Origin: Candidatus Delongbacteria bacterium
GTDB lineage: Bacteria > UBA4055
Reading direction: 5' to 3'
Assembly (NCBI GenBank): GCA_003477045.1
Contig: DMTS01000204.1
Coordinates: 22,202 to 39,255 of the forward strand
Length of the DNA: 17,054 bases
Each line of letters begins with the position of its first letter. Position 1 is the stretch's first letter. The position numbers and the translations under genes were made by a program. A model generated the notes under the pieces. The model saw nothing but the letters and a program-made list of their open reading frames with translations, did not search any database and was not told the DNA's origin. Below are positions 1 to 7,675 of this stretch, one piece after another.

Positions 1-912
1 GAAATACTTTGTAAATCCTCTGTTGAATGATTTGCTCAGATCAGGTTCATAGCTTAATTTTTCTCTGCCTGATGATGCCCGTTTGAATTTTCCCGCGCTG
101 TCAGAAATAATTTTATCCAGTTCTTTTCTGTAAAATGCCGTTACATTTCCCACATAGGAAGCATCTTTGAGTCTGCCCTCGATCTTGAACGAAGTTATTC
201 CCGCTTCTATAAGTTTTTCGAGTTCGCCTGAAAGATTGAAGTCCCTTGGTGAAAGAAGATACTTATTTTTTTCGATCGTATTCTCTTCTGAATCCATCAG
301 ATCGAAGGGAAGTCTGCACACCTGCATACATTTTCCCCTGTTCGCGCTTCTTCCGGAAAGAGCCAGTGAGAAATAGCAGCGCCCCGAATATGAAACACAA
401 AGCGCTCCATGGATGAAAGCTTCAAGCTCGATACTTTCAGTATTCTTTTTGATCTCTCTTATCTGATCTATTGAAAGTTCTCTTGCAAGTATAGCCCTTG
501 AAAATCCGGCTCTTTCAAGATACTTTACCTGTTCGGCAGAAATATTATGACACTGGGTTGAAGCAATAATAGGTATCGGAGGCAAACTGAGCTTTAAGAT
601 ACCCATGTCCTGAATTATAACCGCATCGGCTCCGGCCTTGTAGGCTTTATCAAGTGAATTCTGGACTCTGCCTTCTTCCCCGTTAAAAAATACCGTATTC
701 ACTGCTACATATACTTTTGCATAAAACTGATGCGCAAAATCGCATAGCTTTTTTATGTCTTCCCATGAATTACCGGCCGCTGCTCTTGCCGAAAAATCCG
801 GTCCGCCGATATAAACCGCATCAGCTCCGGACAGTATTGCGGTTACTCCCGTCGAATGATCTTTTGCGGGAGAAAGCAGTTCAAGATGTATATTTTCTCT
901 GTTCATTTCCAT
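1..912 (-). CDS. U32 family protein, RlhA (YdcP)-like, partial (N-terminal part)
   Basis: This reading frame is open from an ATG at 912 to the left edge, giving 304 residues with the C-terminus missing. Residues 164-182 fit the U32 family signature (E-x-F-x2-G-A-L-C-x4-G-x-C-x-F-S). The following GRSANRGKC segment, the SFKIEGRLKD segment near 241 and FNRGFTKYF at the truncated end recall the long U32 proteins related to E. coli RlhA, which is needed for hydroxylation of 23S rRNA C2501. Cysteines 172, 179, 195 and 199 are clustered; other U32 proteins use a Cys cluster to hold an iron-sulfur centre, so this one may too (inference). A second in-frame ATG lies at 906 and neither start has a strong Shine-Dalgarno. 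The gene is divergent from the sugar operon. U32 membership is near certain; the RlhA assignment over TrhP or UbiU is moderate. Confidence 0.85.
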   Translation of the reverse strand, partial: MEMNRENIHLELLSPAKDHSTGVTAILSGADAVYIGGPDFSARAAAGNSWEDIKKLCDFAHQFYAKVYVAVNTVFFNGEEGRVQNSLDKAYKAGADAVIIQDMGILKLSLPPIPIIASTQCHNISAEQVKYLERAGFSRAILARELSIDQIREIKKNTESIELEAFIHGALCVSYSGRCYFSLALSGRSANRGKCMQVCRLPFDLMDSEENTIEKNKYLLSPRDFNLSGELEKLIEAGITSFKIEGRLKDASYVGNVTAFYRKELDKIISDSAGKFKRASSGREKLSYEPDLSKSFNRGFTKYF

Positions 913-965
913 AGTCAAGAATATTAAAGCGAAATCATATGAAAAGCAATTTTAAAATATATAGT

Positions 966-994
966 TTGATAAAACCGAAATAAAAAAATATATT
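966..994 (+). promoter_or_regulatory. sigma70-like promoter of the sugar/ABC/birA operon
   Basis: A -35 box TTGATA (966-971) and a -10 box TATATT (989-994) are separated by exactly 17 bases, each matching consensus at five of six positions. A start of transcription near 1001 would leave a leader of about 23 bases containing the AAGGAG site of the first gene. This is a sequence match only. Confidence 0.6.
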
Positions 995-1012
995 ACAGCC
1001 GTTACATTAAAT

Positions 1013-1018
1013 AAGGAG
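1013..1018 (+). promoter_or_regulatory. ribosome binding site that fixes a GTG start
   Basis: AAGGAG lies five bases before the GTG at 1024. No ATG start fits the conserved DegT-family N-terminus (KIPFVDLKANY), so this site supports GTG as the true start. Confidence 0.75.
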
Positions 1019-1023
1019 AAAAA

Positions 1024-2121
1024 GTGAAAATACCCTTCGTTGATCTTAAAGCAAACTACCTTTCGATAAAAACCGAAGTTGACGCGGCAATTATGAAAGT
1101 CCTTGATGAAACAGCTTTCATAAAAGGCGCAGATCTTGATATATTTGAAAAGAACTGGGCTCTTATGAGCGGAGCGGAATACTGTGTAGGGATTTCAAAC
1201 GGAACAACTTCGTTAGAACTGATACTTAAAGCGCTCGGCGTCGGGAACGGTGATGAGGTGATCCTTCCTTCGCACACTTTTATCGCTACGGCTGAAGCGG
1301 TTGTGAACTGCGGTGCAAAACCGGTTTTTGTTGACTCCCATGATCATACAACGCTGATAGATGCCAATGAGGTTGAAAAAGCGATCACGGCTAAAACAAA
1401 GGCAGTTATAATCGTTGACCTCTACGGGCAGCCTGCCGATTATGATGCCGTCAAAACTGCCGTAGGAGACCGGAATATCGAGATCATTCAGGATGCGGCG
1501 CAGTCTCATCTTGCACTGTATAAAAATAAAGTCACGGGCAGTTACTCAAGAGTGACATCGTTCAGTTTTTATCCGGGAAAAAACATGGGAGCTTACGGCG
1601 ATGCGGGAGCAGTAGTAACAAATGATAAAGAACTCTATACAAAGATAAAGATGATGTCCGACCACGGCAGGATCACAAAATACGAACATCAGATATCCGG
1701 AACCAATGCCCGGATGGATAATTTACAGGCTGCTGTACTTAATGTTAAAATGAAATATGTAAGCGAATGGAATGAAAAGCGCAGAACCGTCGCCGCAAGA
1801 TATAAAAATGCGCTTGAAAACTACCTCAGTTTTGTTGAAGAAGAACCTTTCGTTAAATCTGTCTATCATCTTCTTGTCGTGCGGACATTATTCCGCAAAG
1901 ATATGATAAAATTTCTTGGCGAGCACGGGATCGCGACCGGGATACATTACCCTATTCCGCTTCATCTTCAGCCGGCTTACAAACATCTGGGGTACAGTTA
2001 TGGCGATCTGCCGAGATGCGAGCGTATTGCCGAAGAAATTATTTCTCTGCCTGTTTTTCCGGAAATGACTGACGCACAAATAGACTTTGTTGTTCAGACT
2101 GTAAAAGAATATGTTAAATAA
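1024..2121 (+). CDS. DegT/DnrJ/EryC1/StrS-family sugar aminotransferase
   Basis: This is a PLP-dependent aminotransferase of the DegT family, which moves an amino group (usually from glutamate) to a keto group on a nucleotide-linked sugar in the cytoplasm. The 365-residue length is typical. Visible motifs are the N-terminal IPFVDLKANY, the GTTSLELILKAL segment near 60, the cofactor-contacting QDAAQSH (156-162) and SFYPGKNMGAYGDAGA, where Lys186 should form the PLP Schiff base. The start is GTG with a good Shine-Dalgarno. It is the first gene of a nine-gene run and is followed by a glycosyltransferase and a UDP-GlcNAc 2-epimerase homologue, suggesting that it makes an amino sugar for a surface glycan or lipid-linked sugar. 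The exact sugar cannot be read from the sequence; C3 and C4 aminotransferases both belong to this family. Confidence 0.93.
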   Translation: MKIPFVDLKANYLSIKTEVDAAIMKVLDETAFIKGADLDIFEKNWALMSGAEYCVGISNGTTSLELILKALGVGNGDEVILPSHTFIATAEAVVNCGAKPVFVDSHDHTTLIDANEVEKAITAKTKAVIIVDLYGQPADYDAVKTAVGDRNIEIIQDAAQSHLALYKNKVTGSYSRVTSFSFYPGKNMGAYGDAGAVVTNDKELYTKIKMMSDHGRITKYEHQISGTNARMDNLQAAVLNVKMKYVSEWNEKRRTVAARYKNALENYLSFVEEEPFVKSVYHLLVVRTLFRKDMIKFLGEHGIATGIHYPIPLHLQPAYKHLGYSYGDLPRCERIAEEIISLPVFPEMTDAQIDFVVQTVKEYVK

Positions 2122-2132
2122 CGGATATGATC

Positions 2133-3014
2133 ATGATAAACAAATCAGTTTCATTAATAATCCCTGCGTATAACGAAGAAAAGGCCATAGCAGGTTCGCT
2201 TGAGAATATTTCTTCATTTATGAAGTCCAATTTCTCTGATTTTGAGATCTTAGTGGTAAATGATGCGTCAAGCGATAGAACTGCCGAAGAAGTTTCTAAA
2301 TTCGCAGAAGTTAAACTAATTTCCCACCCTTACAATAAAGGCAACGGAGCGACTGTGCGCACAGGCATAAGAAACGCATCAAAGGAATTTGTTGTAATGA
2401 TGGATGCGGACGGCCAGCACGACATAAAAGATATTCTGGGAATTACCGACCTGCTTGGAGTTTATGATTGCGTTGTAGGCGCGAGAACCGAAACTTCCGA
2501 AGGTTCGTTTCACAGAAATCTGGCAAACAAATTCTACAATTATCTGGCTAGCTATGTGACCAATCTTAAAATAGAGGATCTGACAAGCGGATATAGAGGT
2601 TTTAAGACTTCCGTGATTAAAAAATTTCTTTATCTTTTCCCGAACGGCTTCTCATACCCCACAACATCGACTCTTGCAATAATCAAAGGCGGTTATAATC
2701 TTAAATATTACCCTATTCACGCTAAAAAAAGAATAGGTAAAAGCAAGATCCGGCTTTTCAGAGACGGTTTCAGATTTTTACTTATAATTGTAAAAATATC
2801 AATACTTTTCTCTCCTCTGAAGATTTTTCTGCCTGTAAGTATGCTTTTCGCCGCCGGCGGGGTGATCCACATGTTCTACAAAATAATTCTGCTTGGTGCA
2901 AGATATACGCAGTTCTCCATCTTTCTGATCAGCGTAGGCGTCATAATCTTTCTGATAGGGTTGTTATCAGAACAGATAGCAACATTAAGATTCGATAAAG
3001 TCGAAGAGGATTAA
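2133..3014 (+). CDS. GT2 family glycosyltransferase with C-terminal membrane anchor
   Basis: A GT-A fold glycosyltransferase of family 2, resembling dolichol/undecaprenyl-phosphate sugar transferases. The N-terminus SVSLIIPAYNEE begins the nucleotide-binding fold, VVNDASSD follows near residue 42, and MMDADGQHD near 89-97 carries the DxD metal/nucleotide-sugar motif. The last 90 residues hold two to three hydrophobic stretches (FLLIIVKISILF, IFLPVSMLFAAGGV, FSIFLISVGVIIFLIGLL), so the enzyme is probably anchored in the inner membrane and acts on a polyprenyl-phosphate acceptor (inference). I chose the ATG at 2133, seven bases after GGA (2123-2125), over the ATG at 2127, which lies only one base from it; the difference is two residues. 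The gene begins 11 bases after the aminotransferase stop, so the two are cotranscribed. Confidence 0.9.
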   Translation: MINKSVSLIIPAYNEEKAIAGSLENISSFMKSNFSDFEILVVNDASSDRTAEEVSKFAEVKLISHPYNKGNGATVRTGIRNASKEFVVMMDADGQHDIKDILGITDLLGVYDCVVGARTETSEGSFHRNLANKFYNYLASYVTNLKIEDLTSGYRGFKTSVIKKFLYLFPNGFSYPTTSTLAIIKGGYNLKYYPIHAKKRIGKSKIRLFRDGFRFLLIIVKISILFSPLKIFLPVSMLFAAGGVIHMFYKIILLGARYTQFSIFLISVGVIIFLIGLLSEQIATLRFDKVEED

Positions 3015-3020
3015 ATAAAA

Positions 3021-4142
3021 ATGATCCACATTATTCTCGGCACAAAGGCGCAGCTTATAAAAATGGCGCCGATAATGAAAAAACTGACTATGAAAGGTGT
3101 TGAATATAATTTTATTTCAACAGGGCAGCATAAAGAGACAATTGATGACATACTTTCCAATTTCGAAATAAAGAAACCTGACCGCCAGCTTTATGACGGC
3201 AAGGATATTACATCAATTTTTTCGATGCTGATCTGGTCTTCAAAAATTCTCCTCGGTTCATTTTTCAAACGGAAAGAACTTTTCAGGAACGACAATAACG
3301 GAATAATTCTTGTTCATGGAGATACTCTCAGCACAGTTCTGGGAGCTCTTATGGGAAAATTCACCGGTCTCAAGGTCGGTCATGTGGAATCCGGACTCCG
3401 TTCCTTCAATATTTTTCAGCCATTCCCTGAAGAGATATTCCGTAAGATCACTTTCCGTCTTTCAGATGTAATGTTCTGTCCGGGAGACTGGGCTGTAAAT
3501 AACCTCAAAAAATATAAAGGGGTAAAGATCAATACAGAAATCAACACACTTTATGATTCATTAAGCTTCGCAAGACCTTCGATCGATAAAATTGACGATG
3601 TCGAAATCCCTTCAGAAAAATTTGCAATAGTCACTCTTCACCGGTTCGAGAATGTAAAAAGTAAAGATAATCTTGAAAAGATAATTGATCTGATTGCAAT
3701 GATATCTGTAGAGATTAACCTGATTTTTATACTTCACCGGCTGACGGAGAAAAAACTGATTAGATACGGTCTTATGGACCGCTTGAAGTCAAACCCGAAA
3801 ATTGAACTGCGGAAAAGATATGATTATTTCCGCTTTATAAAGCTGATAACATTTTCTGAGTTCGTTATTTCGGACGGCGGAAGTAACCAGGAAGAATGCT
3901 CTTACCTGGACAAGCCTGTATTACTTTTCAGAAATGTGACTGAAAGAAATGAGGGTCTCGGGTCAAATGCAGTACTGTCTAAATTCGACAGAAATATAAT
4001 CATGGAATTCGTAGCGAACTATAGCCAGAGAAAGAGTGCACGGCTGAATGTGATCAAGAGCCCCTCCGACATTATACTCGATTATTGCATTCACAATAAT
4101 TACCATATTCTCAATGAAAGTGAAAAAATAAAGGCGAAATGA
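3021..4142 (+). CDS. UDP-N-acetylglucosamine 2-epimerase-like protein (WecB family)
   Basis: A 373-residue member of the UDP-GlcNAc 2-epimerase superfamily, which interconverts UDP-GlcNAc and UDP-ManNAc or hydrolyses related nucleotide sugars. Counterparts of the E. coli WecB catalytic residues are present: Asp101 in HGDT, Glu123 in HVESGL, Glu137 in PFPEE and His207 in TLHRFEN. The N-terminal loop is GTKAQLIKMAP rather than the usual GTRPEAIKMAP, and the nucleotide-binding loop reads SDGGSNQEE instead of SDSGGIQEE, so the protein is a divergent member and its substrate may differ. AGAGGA at 3005-3010 is the likely ribosome site. Its stop overlaps the next start (ATGA), indicating translational coupling to the ABC permease. 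The superfamily is secure; the exact reaction is not. Confidence 0.85.
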   Translation: MIHIILGTKAQLIKMAPIMKKLTMKGVEYNFISTGQHKETIDDILSNFEIKKPDRQLYDGKDITSIFSMLIWSSKILLGSFFKRKELFRNDNNGIILVHGDTLSTVLGALMGKFTGLKVGHVESGLRSFNIFQPFPEEIFRKITFRLSDVMFCPGDWAVNNLKKYKGVKINTEINTLYDSLSFARPSIDKIDDVEIPSEKFAIVTLHRFENVKSKDNLEKIIDLIAMISVEINLIFILHRLTEKKLIRYGLMDRLKSNPKIELRKRYDYFRFIKLITFSEFVISDGGSNQEECSYLDKPVLLFRNVTERNEGLGSNAVLSKFDRNIIMEFVANYSQRKSARLNVIKSPSDIILDYCIHNNYHILNESEKIKAK

Positions 4143-5362
4143 AGATATTGATCTCACTATATCTGAAAGACCTTCTCAGGAATAAAATGCTGGGTATAAT
4201 GGTTATTCTTGTACCGATCATTTTTTATCCGCTTATTTACTGGGGGATCACTCAGTTCCTGATGGTTAAATCCGGATTCGAAGAGAGCAGAAAAGTAAAC
4301 TTGTATTACAGAATTGTTGACCCCGGATTCTCTGATCTTAAAGATTCGATCGCCGCAATCAGAAGTTTAGTGCCGGTTGAAACAGCTGAACCTGAGACTG
4401 AGAAGAACGGAATTTCCCTTATAGTAACAAGGCTGAACGAACTACCGAGATATGAAGTTTTACTGGACAGTTCAAATGCTGTTCATAAAAGTTTTTACGG
4501 CGGACTTGAGGAAAAACTTACCGCATATTACCAGACTGAGCTAGAAAAGCTGATGACCGATAAAAATTACCAGAAAGAATATTTCAGGGTTTATAATATC
4601 GAGTCGGTAAATATCGAAGGTCAGAATGAGATCATCACGAAGATACTGTCTTTCATAATACCTCTTATGGCTGTTATCTCAATCATTTCTTCAGTCGCGG
4701 CGGCTTCAGTAGAACTGGGATCAGGGCATTCAGAGGATAAAACAACTGAAACGACCCTCACGATACCTGCAGACAGAAAGGATGTTATACTGTCAAAGTT
4801 TTTCACTGTCGTTATTTACGGTATGCTGGCAGGTCTGGTAAATTTTATACTTCTTGTCACGATGATCATCGTAATATTCAAAAACATGATCGGCCAGGTT
4901 GAAGCCGGACTTGCCGATTTCGATTGGGGACTGATAATAAATTTCAAAAATCTCTCAATATCGTTCGTTTCTCTGGTACTTATAGCATTTTTTGTATCTC
5001 TCATATTCGTGACAGCCGCAGGTTTTGCCTCAAAAAGAAAAGACGGAAACATCATGGTATCACCTTTTACGGCTATTATAACCTACCTCCCGCTTGTTAT
5101 AGTAATACCGGCGATCGAACCGAATATTCTGATAGCTATGACCCCGGTACTTAATATAGCTTTTGCGCTCAAGCTAATTATTTCGAATGATCTGAACATA
5201 GCCTTTATTGCGGAAGCAGTGGCTTTCTCTTTCATCTGGGTTATTGTGATGTACAGATTCTTATTCCCTTTTCTGCTTGAAGAAGAAGTACTTCTCGGAT
5301 ATTCAAATACTTCACTTATCAGGAAAATTAAAATAAAGATGGGCAAATGGAAGAAAAAATAA
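4139..5362 (+). CDS. ABC-2 type transporter permease, NatB-like
   Basis: An integral membrane protein of 407 residues. One hydrophobic helix lies near residues 17-41 (MVILVPIIFYPLIYWGI), followed by an external domain of about 120 residues and then five or six helices from about residue 165 to 390. Between helices 2 and 3 is the segment SEDKTTETTLTIPADRKDVILSKF, which matches the conserved cytoplasmic loop of NatB/CcmB-like permeases (normally RExGTxxxLLxxPVSR). It is coupled by an ATGA overlap to the gene before it and overlaps the ATPase gene after it by 16 bases, so the two make one exporter. NatAB of Bacillus exports sodium; the substrate here is unknown, and export of a glycan intermediate is possible from context but not shown. 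Confidence 0.88.
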   Translation: MKILISLYLKDLLRNKMLGIMVILVPIIFYPLIYWGITQFLMVKSGFEESRKVNLYYRIVDPGFSDLKDSIAAIRSLVPVETAEPETEKNGISLIVTRLNELPRYEVLLDSSNAVHKSFYGGLEEKLTAYYQTELEKLMTDKNYQKEYFRVYNIESVNIEGQNEIITKILSFIIPLMAVISIISSVAAASVELGSGHSEDKTTETTLTIPADRKDVILSKFFTVVIYGMLAGLVNFILLVTMIIVIFKNMIGQVEAGLADFDWGLIINFKNLSISFVSLVLIAFFVSLIFVTAAGFASKRKDGNIMVSPFTAIITYLPLVIVIPAIEPNILIAMTPVLNIAFALKLIISNDLNIAFIAEAVAFSFIWVIVMYRFLFPFLLEEEVLLGYSNTSLIRKIKIKMGKWKKK

Positions 5363-6114
5363 TAATAAAGAACTTATGTAAAGAATTTTATGATCCTCAG
5401 AGAGGAATAGTCAAAGCAGTTGACAATGTCAGCTTCTCAGCGTATAAAGGCGAAGTTTTCGGGCTTTTAGGGCCTAACGGGGCCGGAAAAACTACAACTC
5501 TCAGAATGATGGCCACTTTAATGAAGCCGAATTCCGGTTCGATACAGATCGCTGGCTATGATACCGAAAATGACCCTAGAAATGTAAGGAGATCGATCGG
5601 TTATATGTCATCAAGCACAGCTTTATACCCGCGATTATCCCCGCGGGAGATAATTACTTATTTTGCCGAGCTGAATGATTATCCTAAAAATGAAATACCT
5701 ATGAGGGTCGAAAAAATAATCAGATACTTCGGAATCGGAGATTACGCAGATACTTACTCGGAGAAACTGTCAACAGGTATGAAACAGATAACTTCTATAG
5801 CCAGAACAATTGTTCACGATCCGCCCGTTCTGATACTCGATGAACCGAGCAGCGGACTCGATGTTATTGTTGCTCAGAAGATACATAATTATATTAATGA
5901 TTTGAAAAATGAGGGCAAGACAATAATATTTTCATCACATAACATGGGTGAAGTTGAAAAAATTTGCGACAGGATAGGAATAATCAATAACGGTAAACTT
6001 CTAACTGTGGGTACAATTAATGAACTGAGAACGATATCATCCAAATATTACCTGGAAGAAATATTCATATACTTCGTAAATGAATTTGAAAAAAGAGTTG
6101 AAAATGCTTATTAG
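5347..6114 (+). CDS. ABC transporter ATP-binding protein, NatA-like
   Basis: The 255-residue nucleotide-binding subunit partnering the permease just upstream. Walker A is GPNGAGKTT (42-50), the signature is LSTGMKQ (141-147), Walker B is VLILDEP (161-167) with the D-loop SGLD following, and the switch histidine is His198 in FSSHNM. Two departures from ordinary ABC ATPases are characteristic of the NatA branch: the Q-loop lacks glutamine (IGYMSSSTALYPRLS, compare the STGLYxRLT pattern) and the signature is STGM rather than SGGQ. The start overlaps the permease end by 16 bases. The 3' end overlaps a small downstream gene. Function as the motor of an exporter is secure; substrate unknown. Confidence 0.92.
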   Translation: MEEKIIIKNLCKEFYDPQRGIVKAVDNVSFSAYKGEVFGLLGPNGAGKTTTLRMMATLMKPNSGSIQIAGYDTENDPRNVRRSIGYMSSSTALYPRLSPREIITYFAELNDYPKNEIPMRVEKIIRYFGIGDYADTYSEKLSTGMKQITSIARTIVHDPPVLILDEPSSGLDVIVAQKIHNYINDLKNEGKTIIFSSHNMGEVEKICDRIGIINNGKLLTVGTINELRTISSKYYLEEIFIYFVNEFEKRVENAY

Positions 6115-6292
6115 AACAAAAAAGATCCAAAAAATATCCATCAGGAAAAATATAACGCCTCTGTCCTTCGTGAAGGGAACTCCGGTTTTGCCTGTTGTTA
6201 CAAAAAAAGATGTAACGGACATTATTGATCTTCTGGAAGAATTGAAAGACGAAGCGGAATTCTACGACAATGAGGATGCCAGCGACACATAA
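6104..6292 (+). CDS. small protein of unknown function between ABC ATPase and birA
   Basis: A 62-residue frame beginning MLIRTKKIQKISIRKN, basic at the N-terminus and acidic at the C-terminus (DLLEELKDEAEFYDNEDASDT). It shows no membrane helix, signal peptide or motif that I recognise. The ATG at 6104 lies six bases after a weak AAGAG; an upstream in-frame ATG at 6080 has no ribosome site and would deepen the overlap with the ATPase gene to 35 bases, against 11 here. It fills the gap between two genes of a tight operon almost exactly, which supports its being real. The sharp charge asymmetry suggests a soluble small protein or adaptor, but no function can be assigned. Confidence 0.6.
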   Translation: MLIRTKKIQKISIRKNITPLSFVKGTPVLPVVTKKDVTDIIDLLEELKDEAEFYDNEDASDT

Positions 6293-6312
6293 ATCTAACG
6301 GATGATCTTTTT

Positions 6313-7047
6313 ATGAAATGTGAAAACTTTGACAATATTGTTCTTCTTGATAAAATCGATTCGACAAACAGCTATCTGAAAAAGAATTCAGCTTTACTTC
6401 CCCAGGGGACGGTTGTGTTTGCCCTAGAACAGACATCCGGAAAAGGGCGCTTGTCAAGAAAATGGTTCGGCGAGAAAGGCAAAAGCATTGCATGCTCATT
6501 TCTTATAAAAGATATCTTTGATAATGTTGACGCTGTAAGGTTGTCATTCCTCTTTTCGATCGCTGTAAGAGATGCTTTAACAAAATACATAGACTACGGC
6601 ATGATATCGTTAAAATGGCCGAATGACATTCTTGTTTCAGGAAAAAAGATCTGCGGGATCTTGTCGGAGTACTCCAAAGGATGTGTAATAATCGGAATAG
6701 GCATCAATGCTGCTGATTTTATTCCTCCTCAGAAGATCGGTCAGCCATGGACATCAGTAGAATCCGAATCCGGACATAAGGTCAGTATAGCTGAACTTCA
6801 GAAAGAACTGGTTGAAACTGTTAACACCGTTTTCAGCCGCTACTGCACAAACGAACTCAGCGATGTACCTTTTATCTGGTTCAGGGAAGCGGATATAATA
6901 AACAAAACCGTTACTGTTCTTTCAGGCAGTATGACCGTCACGGGTGAAGTTAAATCTATAGACGACAAAGGTATCCTCAATATCCTTGATAATATAAACG
7001 GTGAAATAAAAAGCATATCCTTCGGAGACATAACATATAATGATTAA
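6313..7047 (+). CDS. birA: biotin-[acetyl-CoA carboxylase] ligase (BirA), class I
   Basis: This enzyme makes biotinyl-5'-AMP from biotin and ATP and transfers biotin to the biotin carboxyl carrier protein. Motifs in order are DSTNSYL (16-22), GKGRLSRKW (43-51, the biotinyl-AMP binding loop), KWPNDIL (101-107) and KICGILSE with the catalytic-site Lys112, then GIGIN (128-132). At 244 residues it lacks the N-terminal helix-turn-helix of the E. coli protein, so it is a monofunctional class I ligase and not a repressor of the biotin genes. The C-terminal SH3-like domain is present (TVTVLSGSMTVTGEV onwards). It ends eight bases inside the next gene, pcm. Confidence 0.95.
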   Translation: MKCENFDNIVLLDKIDSTNSYLKKNSALLPQGTVVFALEQTSGKGRLSRKWFGEKGKSIACSFLIKDIFDNVDAVRLSFLFSIAVRDALTKYIDYGMISLKWPNDILVSGKKICGILSEYSKGCVIIGIGINAADFIPPQKIGQPWTSVESESGHKVSIAELQKELVETVNTVFSRYCTNELSDVPFIWFREADIINKTVTVLSGSMTVTGEVKSIDDKGILNILDNINGEIKSISFGDITYND

Positions 7048-7675
7048 TTTTGACATGGCCAGAAAAGAAATGATCGAAAATCAGATAAAGAACAGAGGTA
7101 TAATAGATAAAAGAATACTCTCTGCGCTAAATGATATCCCCCGTCACATGTTCGTACCTGATGACAACATTGACCAATCATACGACGACTCTGCTTTGTC
7201 CATCGGTTATGACCAGACAATCTCTCAGCCTTATATCGTGGCCCTGATGACCCAGCTGCTTCATCCGATGGAATGCGATGTGATATTAGAGATCGGTACC
7301 GGATCGGGATACCAGGCTGCTGTGCTTAGCAGGCTGTGCAAACATGTTATTACCGTAGAAAAGATCAGCGAACTTGTTTCAGCCGCAAGGCAGAATCTGG
7401 CGAAACTCGATATAAAAAACGCTCAGATATACATGGCTGACGGTACTCTCGGATGGAAAACAAATGCGCCGTATGACGGAATAATAGTCACTGCTGGAGC
7501 AAAGAAAATTCCTTCAGCTCTTCTCTCCCAGCTTAAGTCAGGCGGCCGTATGATAATTCCTCTTTCTAAAGAAACGCATCATGTTCTGACAGTTGTCCGA
7601 ATGGAAGAGGATCATTTTATTAAAGAAGAAATCATTGACTGCATATTCGTTCCGCTGATTGGGAGAGGCGCATAA
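7040..7675 (+). CDS. pcm: protein-L-isoaspartate O-methyltransferase
   Basis: A 211-residue SAM-dependent methyltransferase that methylates abnormal L-isoaspartyl residues so that aged proteins can be repaired. It shows the family hallmarks: MIENQIKNRGI near the N-terminus, RHMFVP (35-40), the active-site segment QTISQPYIVA with Ser62, and SAM motif I as EIGTGSGYQAA (84-94). The C-terminus ends in the usual FVPLIGRGA. Length matches the family. The start overlaps birA by eight bases and the stop shares one base with the next start (TAATG), so translation is probably coupled. Confidence 0.96.
   Translation: MINFDMARKEMIENQIKNRGIIDKRILSALNDIPRHMFVPDDNIDQSYDDSALSIGYDQTISQPYIVALMTQLLHPMECDVILEIGTGSGYQAAVLSRLCKHVITVEKISELVSAARQNLAKLDIKNAQIYMADGTLGWKTNAPYDGIIVTAGAKKIPSALLSQLKSGGRMIIPLSKETHHVLTVVRMEEDHFIKEEIIDCIFVPLIGRGA

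Noticed and set aside
921..949. Possible minus-strand promoter for the U32 gene (TTGCTT, 17 bases, TAATAT)
   Set aside because: The -35 match is poor and the implied start of transcription would lie almost on the ATG, leaving no leader.
5347..5362. Overlap of the ABC permease and ATPase genes as a possible frameshift fusion
   Set aside because: Both proteins are complete with normal ends and starts; a 16-base overlap is ordinary translational coupling.
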